The notes: generated from the letters alone by a model not told the origin. A DNA stretch of 64,000 bases from Ailurus styani (GCA_002007465.1 LNAC01000036.1:1252881-1316880), one strand, 5' to 3'. Positions 11,627 through 22,644 are shown, numbered from the stretch's first letter. Numbers and translations are program-made.

Positions 11627-11822
11627 GGGGTGCCTGGGTGGCTCAGTGGGTTAAAGCCTCTGCCTTCGGCTCAGGTCATGATCTCAGGGTCCTGGGATCC
11701 AGCCCCGCATTGGGCTCCCTGCTCAGCGGGGAGCCTGCTTCCTCCTCTCTCTCTGCCTGCCTCTCTGCCTACTTGTGATCTCTCTCTCCATGTCAAATAA
11801 ATAAATAAAATATTTTTTTAAA
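11627..11822 (+). mobile_element. Full-length young mustelid CAN-SINE
   Basis: Complete tRNA-Lys-type head starting 'ggggtgcctgggtggctcag' (A box 'tggctcagtggg'), a B-box region near 'gggatccagccc', a middle block with 'gctcagcggggagcctgctt', a CT-rich body, (aaat) repeats and an A tail. Perfect 15-bp duplications 'aaaagaacaaaattc' flank it at 11612-11626 and 11823-11837. The intact duplication and low decay mark a recent insertion. The 69-70-codon open frames here are artefacts of the SINE. Confidence 0.97.
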
Positions 11823-11837
11823 AAAAGAACAAAATTC

Positions 11838-12659
11838 ATGCACTTTAACAATGTCTATACTTGTCTATGCTCCCCCAACACCATTTGCCCACTATCACCC
11901 CACCCATTTAGCTTAGGTATAGAAAAGCTGATGAAACACATAAACTGTCTTCATGAGTAGCTCAAAGCCAAAAAACTGTTCTCAGATACAGTGTGGGTCA
12001 TCTGACTCTGTACTATGAAAACAAATGTATTGTCTACAGAGTCACTCAAAACTAATTAAGGTGAAAATGAACTATATGGCAAATCTACCTCTAAACCTGG
12101 AAACAAAATATGGGAGGAAAGGGGAAAGTGCCATGCAAATAGGAATAAAAGAGCACAATCTGGAATTAAACCTTATTCCTTAAAATTGCTTTATATCATA
12201 AACTAACTTATTAAGAAATTGAATTCCATAGTGTTACAGCCATCAAATGAACAAAAAGGAAAATTTTAGGTTGAAGGAAACACACTAGAGATCAAATGTT
12301 TTCATTATGCAACTAATAAATTTTAAAATATGCAAAGAACAGAATATAGACTCAAAATCTGAATTATAGACACTGGGATAATCGGAGTGAATACAGATGA
12401 AAACAACAGAGTAAAACAGTTAGAGATAAGTTAATAGATTTGGAAGAACTTGTGACTCAACATGAGGTAAGGGAGTATCCCCAAAGTAAAATATCTATAT
12501 ACAGAGCAGACAATTTATTTAACCATATAATGCAAGAAATATGGTTGAAATGGAAGACTACTTGAACACACAGAACCAAAGAACACAAAGTGTTTTAGGA
12601 TACCAAAAGTTTAGATCAATACATATCCTAGATACATCATCTAACTCCAAGAATAAAAG
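11838..12659 (+). mobile_element. Eroded L1/HAL1-like ORF1 region (tentative)
   Basis: A-rich sequence with the composition and word use of old L1 ORF1 or HAL1 sense strand, e.g. 'gaaaacaacagagtaaaacagttagagataagttaatagatttggaagaact' near 12400-12450. Frames are broken throughout. The sequence after the SINE at 12663 (to about 13190) has the same character. Assignment is by composition and rough phrasing only. Confidence 0.3.
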
Positions 12660-12662
12660 AAG

Positions 12663-12828
12663 AATTCATCTGGGTGTCTCAGTAGGTTAGGCATCTGACT
12701 CTTGATTTCAGCTCAGGTCATCATCTCAGGGTCATGAGATCGAGCCTTCCATTGGGCTCTGTGCTGAGTATGGAGCCTGCTCAGGATTCTCTCTCTCCCT
12801 TCCCTCAAAACAAAACAAAACAAAAACA
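12663..12828 (+). mobile_element. Older CAN-SINE
   Basis: Head begins near 'ctgggtgtctcagtaggtt' and continues 'gactcttgatttcagctcaggtca' and 'gagatcgagccttcc'. A middle block 'gtgctgagtatggagcctgctcaggattctctc' and an (aaaac) tail at 12806-12826 follow. The CT body is nearly absent. No clear target duplication. Confidence 0.9.
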
Positions 12829-13205
12829 CCCAACATGAAGGAAAAATTACGGCGTTTCAGCCATTTGCACAGCTATAGTCACTTCTACAAAAGTAATAAG
12901 TGGCATATTTACAAAACATACTTAGATTTTTGAGAGAGTAAGAGTGACATTCAAGAAGATGAAACAGCCTAAATACCTTCATACTATAAAGGGAACAAGT
13001 GAACACCTGAATCATTAAAGTATAGAATCAGCAGAGAATTTCTGAGAACTTGGAAAAATCATTTGACAAAGCCCTACCAATTTAAAGGAGAATCAAAATA
13101 AACAATACAAAAATGAAAATCCATGATAAAAAGCCCAGTGGTAAACATTAAGTCTATGTAAGTATAATGATAACACTGAAACTAATTGTATCTGCCAGGT
13201 TTATA

Positions 13206-13227
13206 AACACACGCACGCACACGCACG

Positions 13228-13269
<42 letters not shown>
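13206..13269. repeat. (CA)n microsatellite with CACG units
   Basis: A 'cacgcacg' interrupted 5' part followed by about 20 pure CA units. The alternating purine-pyrimidine run is a candidate Z-DNA former. Confidence 0.95.
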
Positions 13270-13270
<1 letters not shown>

Positions 13271-13583
13271 CTGGAGAATGGGTAAAAGAAAAAGCTCTCT
13301 TGTCTTCATCTTTCAAAATAGCTACTATGCTGTTTAAAATTAAAATACATCATTAAAAATAAGTACAGTGTTCAATATTCCTTCTACAATATCTCTATTA
13401 CTTTAGGTTAAGAGCATGTTTCAGTAAGTAATCTCACTTGTGGTAAAGAAACACTTAACCGAATTCTGTTCATCTTTCCAGATTTACTTTGTTTATTTTA
13501 CTTATGGCATACAGCCAATATTCAGTAATTTTTACTGGAAATAAAGTAATATTCAGTAATTTTTATTGGAAAGCATTTAACAG
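13270..13583. other. Anonymous DNA with a 31-bp tandem duplication
   Basis: The unit beginning 'aatattcagtaattttta' occurs at 13517 and again at 13548, period 31, with about one mismatch over the shared ~23 bases. No gene seen. Confidence 0.6.
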
Positions 13584-13598
13584 GATTCCATTGTTTTA

Positions 13599-13761
13599 GA
13601 CTTATTTATTTATTTTAGAGAGGGAGCACACATGGATGAGTGAGGGGGGGTGCGAGGGAGTGGGAGAGGCAATCTCAAGCAGCCTCCCCACTGAGCATGG
13701 AGCCTGAGGTGGGGCTTGATCTCACGACCACTAGATCATGACCTGAGGCACCAAGATGCCC
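13599..13761 (-). mobile_element. Older CAN-SINE
   Basis: Reverse orientation: (tta) tail, purine-rich body with a G run at about 13646, 'cccactgagcatggagcctg', 'gatctcacgaccactagatcatgacctgag' and a decayed head ending 'caagatgccc'. Flanks 'gattccattgttt' (13584) and 'gattccatttttg' (13762) form an imperfect target duplication. Confidence 0.88.
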
Positions 13762-13762
13762 G

Positions 13763-14224
13763 ATTCCATTTTTGTAAAACTAATTATATTTACTTTTCCC
13801 TTCTATTTCTCTCTTTCCTACACATTTCTTCCCTTTCTTTCCCTTTTCCCTCTCCTCTTTCCATTTCTATGTATACAAAAAGGATGTTGGAATTATGGGC
13901 ACCTATGATTAGTGGTAGGATTTCATGTGATTGTTTAAATTTTCTTTTGGCAGGATATTGCATTTCTTGAATTTTTTATACTATATATTTTTCGTTTTAT
14001 AAAACTAAGTAGAAATATTTTTTTCCTTAAAAGCAACATTTGCAGCAACAAAACACAGCAAGCATATAAGCAAATATTTTAACAGTTGTTAATTTTGGTT
14101 GGTAGGAATATAGCTGCTGTTTTCTTTCTGAAATGTTTTCCACTTAAATATAGAAGATTGGCTATAGGGAAGTTTAAGCATTTCAAGTTTGCTATGAGTT
14201 TTTTATCCAAAAAATTAGTAAGTG
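13763..14224. other. Anonymous AT-rich DNA
   Basis: A pyrimidine-rich patch (about 13795-13865) is followed by AT-rich sequence. No gene or element assigned. Confidence 0.5.
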
Positions 14225-14430
14225 ACTTTAGATGCAGGTAAAGGTAGACTTAGATTTAAACTCTACTTTAGTGCTTACTGTATACAGAACCTTGGACAAG
14301 CTACTTAAGTTCTCACGAGTTCATTTTCTTGATATACAACATAAAGATTATCATATGGCCTTTATGATATGAGAACAAATAACACAAAAATGATGAATCC
14401 ATGCCTGGCATATAGTAAGCCAATAAGCAG
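14225..14430 (+). mobile_element. MIR SINE remnant
   Basis: Sense MIR order: 'tagatttaaactctactttagtgcttactgtatacagaaccttggacaagctacttaa', then 'tcattttcttgatatac', ending 'catgcctggcatatagtaagcc'. These are decayed MIR core and 3' end. Confidence 0.7.
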
Positions 14431-14845
14431 CGTTTCTTTCTCTTATGTTCCATTTTCCTTTTATACTAAATCTGTGGTACCCAAATTCCATAAATATGCA
14501 CATTTAAATATTGCACATACATCATCACTGTGCAAAAACTGGACAAAAACTTATATGATATAGTTAACATGTCTCTTATCAAATTAAAGTCCTAAAAATA
14601 AAATTAATTGTATTTTCTCCTCAAAATCACATATTCACAGCAGGAAAAGTTACATGATTTTATTAAAACATGGAGCCAAATATGGGGATTGAATAAGAGG
14701 AAATCAGTGGCACATTTAGAAATAAAAATTAGTATCTCTTCATCTCCTTCCCTCCATCCCTACTACAAAGTCCATCCATGTGTATCAATAGTAAATACCT
14801 GAGGAGGGAAAAAAATCACTGACATATAATTAGGCATATAAAAAT
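14431..14845. other. Anonymous DNA
   Basis: Two chance 64-codon frames, no recognisable element. Confidence 0.5.
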
Positions 14846-14855
14846 AAATAGCCTA

Positions 14856-15003
14856 GGGGCACTTGGATGGCTCAGTCGGTTAACCGTCTGCCTTCAGCTC
14901 ACATCACTATCTCAGGGTCCTGGGACTGAGCCCCATTTTGGGCTCCCTGCTCAGCCAGGAGTCTGCTTCTCTCCCTCCCTCTCTCCCTCTGCCTCTCCCA
15001 CAA

Positions 15004-15036
<33 letters not shown>

Positions 15037-15071
15037 CANCTCTCCCTCCCTCTCTCCCTCTGCCTCTCCCA

Positions 15072-15124
<53 letters not shown>

Positions 15125-15178
15125 TCACACATGTGCATGCTCACTCTCCTCTCAAATAAAATCTTAAAAAAAATAAAA
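14856..15178 (+). mobile_element. CAN-SINE with expanded GT body and an assembly join inside
   Basis: Head 'ggggcacttggatggctcag', middle block 'gggctccctgctcagccagg', CT-rich body, then a long GT run ending in 'cgcgc', and a (caaataaaatc) A tail. A single N at 15039 is followed by a repeat of the CT-plus-GT body (14969-15038 against 15040 onward), so the apparent double body is probably an assembly artefact. Flanks ending 'aaatagcctag' and 'taatagtctag' form an imperfect target duplication. Confidence 0.85.
15039..15039. other. Single-N contig join 1
   Basis: One N joins two overlapping copies of SINE body. The right copy repeats the pyrimidine block and GT tract but carries a longer GT run. 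Confidence 0.9.
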
Positions 15179-15569
15179 ATTAATAGTCTAGTACATCCTT
15201 TCTTTGATGACTCATGGAACATGATAGGAGGTTATCTATACAAACTAAACAACAAAATACCACTGGTCTAATTTTTATGTACACCAGCCTATGAGATCCT
15301 AAAAACATTATGGGGAAAGGATCCTTTATGGATAGGATTGGCAGATTTAGGNGCATGCTCACTCTCCTCTCAAATAAAATCTTAAAAAAAATAAAAATTA
15401 ATAGTCTAGTACATCCTTTCTTTGATGACTCATGGAACATGATAGGAGGTTATCTATACAAACTAAACAACAAAATACCACTGGTCTAATTTTTATGTAC
15501 ACCAGCCTATGAGATCCTAAAAACATTATGGGGAAAGGATCCTTTATGGATTGGATTGGCAGATTTAGG
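15135..15569. repeat. 217-bp direct duplication around a single N
   Basis: Bases 15135-15351 are repeated at 15353-15569 with one mismatch (a at 15334, t at 15552), separated by one N at 15352. The copies are nearly adjacent and begin inside a SINE tail, so an unresolved overlap between contigs or haplotypes is more likely than a genomic tandem duplication. Confidence 0.9.
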
Positions 15570-15731
15570 AAATAAAATTACAGAACACTCAATTAAATAT
15601 GAATTTCAGATAAACAATAGGANGTAATCTCTCTCTCTGTGTCAAATGAATAAATAAAATCTTTAAAAAAAAAAAAAAGGAAATAAAATTACAGAACACT
15701 CAATTAAATATGAATTTCAGATAAACAATAG
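15568..15731. repeat. 53-bp overlap around a single N and a SINE tail
   Basis: Bases 15568-15620 recur at 15679-15731. Between them lie two bases, an N at 15623, and a SINE 3' end (15624-15678) of the 'ctctgtgtcaaatgaataaataaaatc' type with a 14-base A tail. The left contig therefore looks like an empty site and the right one like the same site with a SINE. Confidence 0.85.
15624..15678 (+). mobile_element. SINE 3' end cut by contig edge
   Basis: Only the last ~55 bases of a CAN-SINE (end of CT body, (aaat) repeats, A tail) remain. The head and middle are missing because the contig begins here. Confidence 0.88.
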
Positions 15732-15915
15732 ATAAGGATTCAAGTCCTCACCTACTTATTAGCTGTTTGACCTTGACAAAAAGACTCATAAATCTCAAGT
15801 TTTGGTTTCTTGATAGGATAAAAATGCACTTCACTTAGAGAGTCATTTTGAAAACTTAATGACATGAAAAATGTAAAGCCATTAACAACAGTGGTTGGTA
15901 CACAGAAAACAATTT
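15732..15915 (+). mobile_element. MIR SINE remnant
   Basis: Sense MIR: 'aaggattcaagtcctcacctacttattagctgtttgaccttgacaaa', then 'acttaatgacatgaaaaatgtaaagccattaacaacagtggttggtacacag'. Good agreement with MIR core order. Confidence 0.8.
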
Positions 15916-15929
15916 TAACTGTTTTGGTG

Positions 15930-16060
15930 TTGTGGAAAGACCTCAGATTTTGAAATGCGCCTACCTATATTCATGTTTATAGTTCTGGAAGTTGGTTAGT
16001 ACCAATTTATTTAAACTTTTTGAGCCTCAGTTTCCCACTAGTCAAAGACATTATTTCCCA
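15930..16060 (+). mobile_element. Second MIR SINE remnant
   Basis: 'gttagtaccaatttatttaaactttttgagcctcagtttcccactagt' is MIR core, directly downstream of another MIR in the same orientation. The two copies are separate because both contain the core. Confidence 0.65.
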
Positions 16061-17329
16061 ATATACTGGCTTCCTGTAAAAATTAAGGTAATTTACATAC
16101 ACAAAATGCTTGCGATTCTGCTATATATAACAAATAGGTATTTCATAATATTATATAATGGATTCATTCACTCAATCAGCAAGTATTTACTTAGTGCCTA
16201 CTATCTATGGGGTAAGGTGAACAAAAACATACACATTGAGCAAAAGGGATTCAGACTTTCATTAGTATAATTACTTGATTTACATTATTTACAAACAGAT
16301 AATTACTTTGAAGGAAAGAAGGCTGAGTTGGAATGGGAGGACTAGACAAGACTCCCCTTAGGAATGTATATGCCCCTTCTCTCTCTGAACCAGTTTTCTC
16401 GTCTGGAAATCAAGTGACTGTAATACAAAAGACATTTTAAAATGTCAGTGGTAGAGATGGGAATAGAGCTCAAGCTTCCTGATCCCCATCCTTCCGTCCT
16501 CTCATAATCCAGCTAAGTAGTTCCTAGGCTTCTGCTCCTATCTGCAAAATGAGGAAGGTCAGTGGGAGAAGATGAACTCTATAGCAACCTAGAGTCTATG
16601 AATCTTTGAACTTATCACTGTTACAAAGCGAAGTCTGTAAGGAAACCCCACGAGAGGAATTTACTTATTTTATCCCAAAGCATCTTTGTTCTGAACACAC
16701 ATATGCCACCATATGGGATACATTTAGAACATTCATTAGAAGAAGAATAATTAGTCTCCCATCGTACAGGAAAGAGAATAGACCCAGAGGATAAATACTT
16801 TAGGAACTGAAATAAAAAGACTTAAAATAAATCTGCCAAAGACAAATTGAGGAGAAATAAACTGGAGCTCATTTGAAGAAAATCAAATGAAATGAACAAT
16901 TAATTCACCTGTAAAGCTGCATAGGCACTTGTGTATTAGGGGAAGAGATTACATTTAATCTCATATGGGTGAGAAGGAAGAATGCAATCATACATATTAA
17001 CAGAAGTACCCAAGGAGGATTTCTTCTTTATTACAACAAGGAAAAGAATTGCAGATTTAAAGAACTTAGACCCCTGAATGGTGATTCATTCTCAACTCCG
17101 ATCTGATGACTTTAATTTCGTCATTAAGCACCAAATGCCTATAAAAAGCTACAGGGGACCTGCATATTTGGCTAGAGTTCTAGGGGACCGCAGAATAATG
17201 ACAGAAAAGTGAGAGTGAATAGAAATGCAGAAGAAAAGGCATTGGAAGGAGAAATGGAAGAGGTGTGGAGATGTCAAAATACTAGAGGACATTCATTCAC
17301 TTGTTCAGCAATATCCATTAGTTTCATCT
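16061..17329. other. Anonymous DNA
   Basis: Contains 'gattcattcactcaatcagcaagtatttacttagtgcctactat' near 16160, which may be a scrap of an antisense L2 or MIR end. Otherwise no element or gene was assigned. Confidence 0.45.
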
Positions 17330-19328
17330 TTTTTTATTATTGAGGCATAATTGACATATAACATTATATTACTTTCAGGGGTCCAATGTAGTGATTTTAT
17401 AGTCATATATATTGGGAAATGATCACCACAATAAATCTAGTTATCATCCTCACCACACAAAGTTACAATTTTTTTCTTATGATGAGAATTTATTTATTTT
17501 ATAATTGGAAGTTGGTGCCTCTTGACTCCATTCACCAGTTTCACCCACGGTCAACAACTCCCCCTCTTGAAACCACCACTCTATTCTCTGTACCTATGAG
17601 TATAGTTTTGTTTTGTTTGTTCCATTGTTTAGTTTTTCAGATTCCACATCTAAGTGAAATCATATAGTATTTGTCTTTCTCTGCCTTATTTTACTTAGCA
17701 TAATTCCCTCAAGGTTCACCCATTAGCATTAAATGGCAAGATCTCAATCTTTTTTGTGGCTGAGTAGTATTCCATTCTGTGTATATACCACATCTTCTTT
17801 ATCCATTCATGCATCAACGGACACTTATGCTGTTTCCATATCTTGGCTATTATTGATAATGATGCTGTGAACATAGGGGTTCATATATCTTTCTGAATTA
17901 ATGTTTTTGTTTTCTTTAGATGAATATCTAGCAGTGGAATTGTTGGGTCTTACGATATTGCTATTTTTAATCCTTTGAGGAACCTCCATACTGTTTTCCA
18001 AAGTGGCTGCACCAATCTACATTTTCACCAATGCCATGAGGATCCCCCTCTTCTCCACACCCTCGCCAATACTTGTTATTTCATGTCTTTTTGATAATAG
18101 CCATTCTAACAGGTGTGAGGTAGTATCTCATTGTAGTTATGATTTCATTTTCCTAATGATTAGTGATGTTGAGCATCTTTTCATGTGCCAATTGGCCATC
18201 TGCATGTCTTTAGAAAGATGTCTATTCAGGTCCTTTGCCAAATTTTAATCAGATTTTTTCTTTCTTTTTGTTATATTCTTGTATGACTTCTTTACGTAGT
18301 TTGGATATTAACCCTTTTCAGACATATGATTTGCAAATATTTTCTCTCATTCAGTAGGTTGCTGCTTCATTTTGTTGATGGTTCTCTTTGTTGTGGAGAA
18401 GCTCTTCAGTTTCACGTAGTTCCACTTATTTATTTTTTTCTTTTGTTGTCTTTGCTTTGGTAGTCAATTCTAAAAGACAGTTGCCTAGACTGATGTCAAG
18501 TACCTTATCAACTATGTGGTTTTTTCCCCAGAAGTTTTATGGTTTCGGGACTTACATTCAAGTTTTGACCACTTTAATTTTTGTGTATGGTATAACACAG
18601 GCATCTATTTTCATTCTTTCGCACATCGCTGTCCAATTTTCCCCACACCATTTATTGAACAGACTGTCCTTTCTCCACTGTATATTCTTTTCTTCTTTGT
18701 TGTAAATTAATTTGCCATATATGCATGGGTTTATTTCTGGGGTCTTTATTTTGTCCCATTGGGCTATGTGTCTATTTCTATGCCAATCTCATATTGTTTT
18801 GATTAGTACAGCTTTTTAGTTTAGTCTGAAATTAAGGAAATGTGATGCATCCAGCTTTGATTGTCTTTCTCAAGATTGCTTTGGCTACTTTGGGGTCTTT
18901 TATGGTTCCATACAAATTTTAGGAGCATCTGCTTTATCTATATGAAAAATGCCACTGGAATTTTTTGATAGGGATTTCACTGACTCTGTATATTGCTTTG
19001 TGTAGTATCAATATTTTAACAATACTAATTCTTCCAATTTATGAGCATGGAATATCTTTCTATTTATTTGTGTCTTATTCAATTTCTTTCATCAACATCC
19101 TATAGTTCTTAGTGTATAGGTCTTTCACCTCCTTAAATTTAATCATAGGTATTTTATTCTTTTGATGCAGTTGTAAATAGGATTGTTTTCTTAATTTCTC
19201 TTAAAGTTCATTCTTAGCATATAGAAATGTAACAGATTTTTTTATATTTATTTTATGCCTACCAACTCCACTGAACTTGTTTATTAGTCTAACAGTTTTT
19301 TGGTAGAGTCTTTAGGGTTTTTCTTTTT
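17330..19328 (-). mobile_element. 5'-truncated L1 with partial ORF2
   Basis: The largest element in the window, about 2.0 kb, reading right to left. It starts (19.3 kb) in the middle of ORF2 with a decayed 'NPKDSTKKLL' segment, runs through the C-terminal part of ORF2, and reaches the terminal motif at 17758-17790, which translates on the minus strand as WYIHRMEYYSA. It then enters the 3' UTR, ending near 17330. The ORF2 N-terminal endonuclease, the front of the reverse transcriptase and all of ORF1 are absent. Numerous stops and frameshifts make it inactive. The open frames at 18003-18710 on the plus strand are antisense shadows. Confidence 0.92.
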
Positions 19329-19339
19329 CCTTTCCAATC

Positions 19340-19990
19340 ATTAGTTTTACCTTCTAAAACGATCTAGCCTCTGCACACTTTTCAACAGTTTCATAACATC
19401 TCCAATACAAGCCACCACTGACTGTCTCTGGTCTAGACCACAATCGTAACCTCTAGTTTGTTCGCTTCCATTCCTCCCACCCAAAAAAAGTGTATTTTCC
19501 ACAAAGAAACCTTTTAAAACATGAACAAATAACATCGTGATGCCAGATTCAAAACTAATCAGTGTCCCATCAAACTTAGGGAAAAAACAAGCTAAAGAAC
19601 TGCCAATAACGTGGAGTTCATGAACTGTCGGACCTCATCTTTCTCTCTCACCTTCACTCTTTGGTTATTCTGGCCCAGTTACCTTTTGTTTTTAAATATG
19701 GAGTTGGCTCCTACTTTAGGGGTTTGTCATTTGCTTTTCTCTTTCACTGGAACTTATGTTTCTACAGATCCTTAGCTAAATATTTTAATTATTTTAATTA
19801 TATATATATTAATTTTAATTATAATACAAATATATTTAAAGATATTATATATTAAAATCTCTCTCTCTCTCCTTCTCTGTCCTACTACAGTATAAACCCC
19901 ATAAAGGCCAGAGCCTGGTCTTCCTGGTTCATAGCAAAATCCCTAGTCCCTAAAACAGTGCATGATGTAGCTTACAAACTAGGTAAATAG
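19340..19990 (+). mobile_element. L2 LINE remnant
   Basis: Sense L2 C-terminal to 3' end. A diverged pyrimidine-rich part runs from 19340 to about 19700. The recognisable terminus then follows: 'ctactacagtataaaccccataaaggccagagcctggtcttcctggttcatagcaaaatccctagtccctaaaacagtgcatgatg'. An AT tract at about 19780-19860 has expanded inside it. Confidence 0.65.
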
Positions 19991-20019
19991 TTTTGAATTA
20001 GTACTAAATTATTCCATCA

Positions 20020-20420
20020 TCAGTTTGGCAAATACTCATAGAGAATTTTGAATGTACCAGACCCTAGAGCAGGTTCTGGGATACAGTAATATAAGCAAAG
20101 AGATTTGCCCTCATGGGGCTTTTAGTTTAGTTTGTAAGAGAGATCATAATCAAATTATTATACCAAATAAAAAATTATAACTGTGATGAAGACAGGAAAG
20201 AAGGGCTAAGGGCTAAGCTAGAAGTCCAAAAAGTCTCTTGAAAAAAGGGTGTCTGAGCAAAGACATAAAGGATAAATGAGAATTAATGGATAAAATTATA
20301 ATGAAGTGAGACAGACCATCCTAGGCAGAGATAACAGTATAACAAAGAGAGAACGGGGAAGGCATGAAGATCTAAAGAAACACCTGTGTAAACAGAACAG
20401 AGAAGGAGAAAGAATATGGC
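20020..20420 (-). mobile_element. L2 LINE remnant
   Basis: Antisense L2 3' end: 'aaatactcatagagaattttgaatgtaccagaccctagagcaggttctgggatacagtaat', 'tttgccctcatggggcttttagttta', then 'tgtctgagcaaagacataaaggat', 'ccatcctaggcagagataacagtataacaaag'. Together with the plus-strand L2 to the left, it forms a convergent pair of separate L2 insertions. Confidence 0.8.
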
Positions 20421-21006
20421 ACCTGATGGGCATTCTAGAATCTACTGCAGTGTAACAGATCACCATGAAGCTTAGTGGCTTAAAACAACAATATATTTTG
20501 ATAATTAACCTGCAATTTAGTTAGGGCTCAGTAAGGACAGCCTCTCAGTTCCATGTGGCTGAAGCAGAAGTGGCTTAAAGATATGATTCAAGAAGTAGAG
20601 GATGGAAGCATCATATGTATATCCAATAGGCATCACTGGCTGTCAGCCGAGAGTTCAGTGGAGGCTGTCAGCTGGAACACATTCATGTAGTTTCTCCAAG
20701 TCTACTTAGCTTCCTCCCAGCATGACAACTGGGTATCAAGAGTGGGTACTCAAGAGAACAAGGTGGAAGTGCTTGGCAATTTTTATCACCCAGCATTACT
20801 GTGATATTACTCTTCTGATCAGTCTGGTCACAAAGCTATTCTAGTTCCAATGGAAGGATGCATACATTGTATGACTCCATAAAAGTGTAAATATCACTTT
20901 ATAAGAATATTATGTAGGATGGGGAACACTGTAGCAGTCATCTTTGAAAATATATCATCTGCCATGATAAGGTTGCATACACAGGTGGAACTGGACTAGA
21001 GAAAGC
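20421..21006. other. Ancient repeat of unassigned family
   Basis: 'ctactgcagtgtaacagatcaccatgaagcttagtggcttaaaacaacaatatatttt' near 20440-20500 and 'tgtcagctggaacac' downstream match a common ancient mammalian repeat whose name I cannot give with confidence. No gene is seen. Confidence 0.45.
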
Positions 21007-21021
21007 CTGGAAGCCAATCTT

Positions 21022-21230
21022 TTTTTTTTTTTTAAGATTTTATTTATTTATTTGACACAGAGAGAGAGAGAGATTACAAGTAGGCAGAGAGGCAGGCAGA
21101 GAGACAGGGAGAGGAGGAAGCAGGCTCCCTGCTGAGCAGAGAGCCCGATGCGGGCCTCGATCCCAGGACGCTGAGATCATGACCTGAGCCGAAAGCAGAG
21201 GCTTTAACCCACTGAGTCACCCAGGCGCCC
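21022..21230 (-). mobile_element. Full-length young mustelid CAN-SINE
   Basis: T-rich tail, 'aagattttatttatttatttgacaca', purine-rich body with 'ggcagagaggcaggcagag', 'ctccctgctgagcagagagcccg', and a complete head ending 'gagtcacccaggcgcccc'. Duplications 'ctggaagccaatctt' (21007-21021) and 'ctggaagtcaatctt' (21231-21245) differ at one base. Confidence 0.97.
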
Positions 21231-21245
21231 CTGGAAGTCAATCTT

Positions 21246-21659
21246 AAGTTTTACCTTCATCCCTAAAGGAGTGTGGTGTCCAACACATACTCTCAAGTAA
21301 CTACTTTGGGTGCCAGGTGAAAATAAAAAGAAGTAGGTGATTTTAAGAGATACTTATTTGGAGGAAAAAAATCATCCCACCTGAATGACAGAGTGACTAT
21401 AAGGACGGAGGAGAGAGAGGAATAAAATTAAACTACTAATCTACCTCCTGGTAACAAAATCTAGGTATGATTAACCTGCATTTTATAAAGATACCTTGGG
21501 TTTTTTTATTGTTTTAGTGTACATAATTTATTCTCTCCATCTAGTCCTTTGTCCATTTACTCAAAAAAATTTTAAGGGTACCAAGCATGAGCAGGGTATA
21601 TATAAGGGACTAGAGATTATAATTTCAGGACAGGTAACATTAAAGAATTCAGTCAAGTG
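21246..21659. other. Anonymous DNA
   Basis: No element assigned. Short chance frames only. Confidence 0.5.
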
Positions 21660-21880
21660 GCTGAAGCGTATTATTTTATGTTTCTTGTGACATCCAGTGT
21701 AAATCCTGTGAAAGCAGGTTTATAAGCCATGATTGCCGTACATGAGATGCACCTGTTCCAAGGACTGCAGTTAGGGAAACTCTCAGATGTGGTTACACTG
21801 GAGCTAAGTTTTGAAGGGCGAGAACATAGGGGAAGAAGTAGCAGAGACAGTTTGGGGGCAAGGTTCACCATGTTGAGAAA
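21660..21880 (-). mobile_element. L2 LINE remnant (tentative)
   Basis: 'tccaaggactgcagttagggaaactctcagatgtggttacactggagctaagttttgaagggcgag' resembles antisense L2 upstream of its 3' end (the 'gagctgagacctgaaggatgag' segment). Boundaries are approximate. Confidence 0.45.
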
Positions 21881-22030
21881 TGGTGTTCCAAATCTTTATC
21901 TAAAACTGCATATACAGATGATCTAAAGGCTTTGACATGGTCTACATGATTAAGGACTACATGTACTCACTAAGAGTTCAAAGTTTCTGTCTCATCCTGC
22001 CTTTGAGTCTCAAGGTTATCAAGAAAAGTA

Positions 22031-22235
22031 GGGCGCCTGGGTGGCTCAGTCATTAAGCGTCTGCCTTCAGCTCAGGTCATGATCCTAGGTCCTGGGATCG
22101 AGCCCAACTTCAAGCCCCTCATTGGGCTCCCTGCTCTGCGGGAAAGCCTGCTTCTCCCTCTCCCACTCCCCCTGCTGGTGTTCCCTCTCTCGCTGTATCT
22201 CTCTCTGTCAAATAAATAAATAAAATCTTAAAAAG
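22031..22235 (+). mobile_element. Arctoid-type CAN-SINE
   Basis: Head 'gggcgcctgggtggctcagtcattaagcgtctgccttcagctc' and body 'ctccctctcccactccccctgctggtgttccctctctcgctg' belong to the subtype shared by bears, seals and mustelids, distinct from the mustelid-type 'gggttaaagcctctgcc' copies. Flanks 'aagaaaagta' and 'aagaaaaaagtgata' suggest a short target duplication. Confidence 0.95.
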
Positions 22236-22644
22236 AAAAAAGTGATATTACCTGATGTGTTTTCAAATAATTGCCTTGTTCTATTTTCTACAGTGGTATA
22301 ATTTTAGAGGCAAGGAAGCTATACAGAATATTCTTGAATCCATACAGGCATAAGGAAATTACCATCCAAACCCAGGCAAGGATACTGATAGTTAGAAGTG
22401 AATAAAAATAGGAGGAACTGAGGAGGCTCACCTTCCAGAAGAGTTTCCAGTAAAGGTGATCATTAAAATGACATAAGGAGATATTTCACCTGTGTTACTT
22501 CTTCAAATACTGATTTGGGGGCCCACACTAGAAATACTGAATCAGTAAATGAGTCACATATGAAGATATATTTCTATTTTTAAACTTTTTTTATCAGCAA
22601 AGTTTCAAATCTATTAATAATAGTGAATATCTTAATAGCACTTA

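Noticed and set aside
11627..11700. tRNA-Lys-like sequence with A and B boxes, here and in about 20 other places
   Set aside because: These are heads of CAN-SINEs followed by SINE bodies and tails, not tRNA genes. The acceptor stem is not closed.
14899..15271. Frames made of His-Thr or Cys-Val repeats
   Set aside because: They are translations of the GT microsatellite inside a SINE.
17330..19328. Plus-strand frames (up to 105 codons) with hydrophobic translations
   Set aside because: Antisense shadows of a minus-strand L1 ORF2 and 3' UTR.
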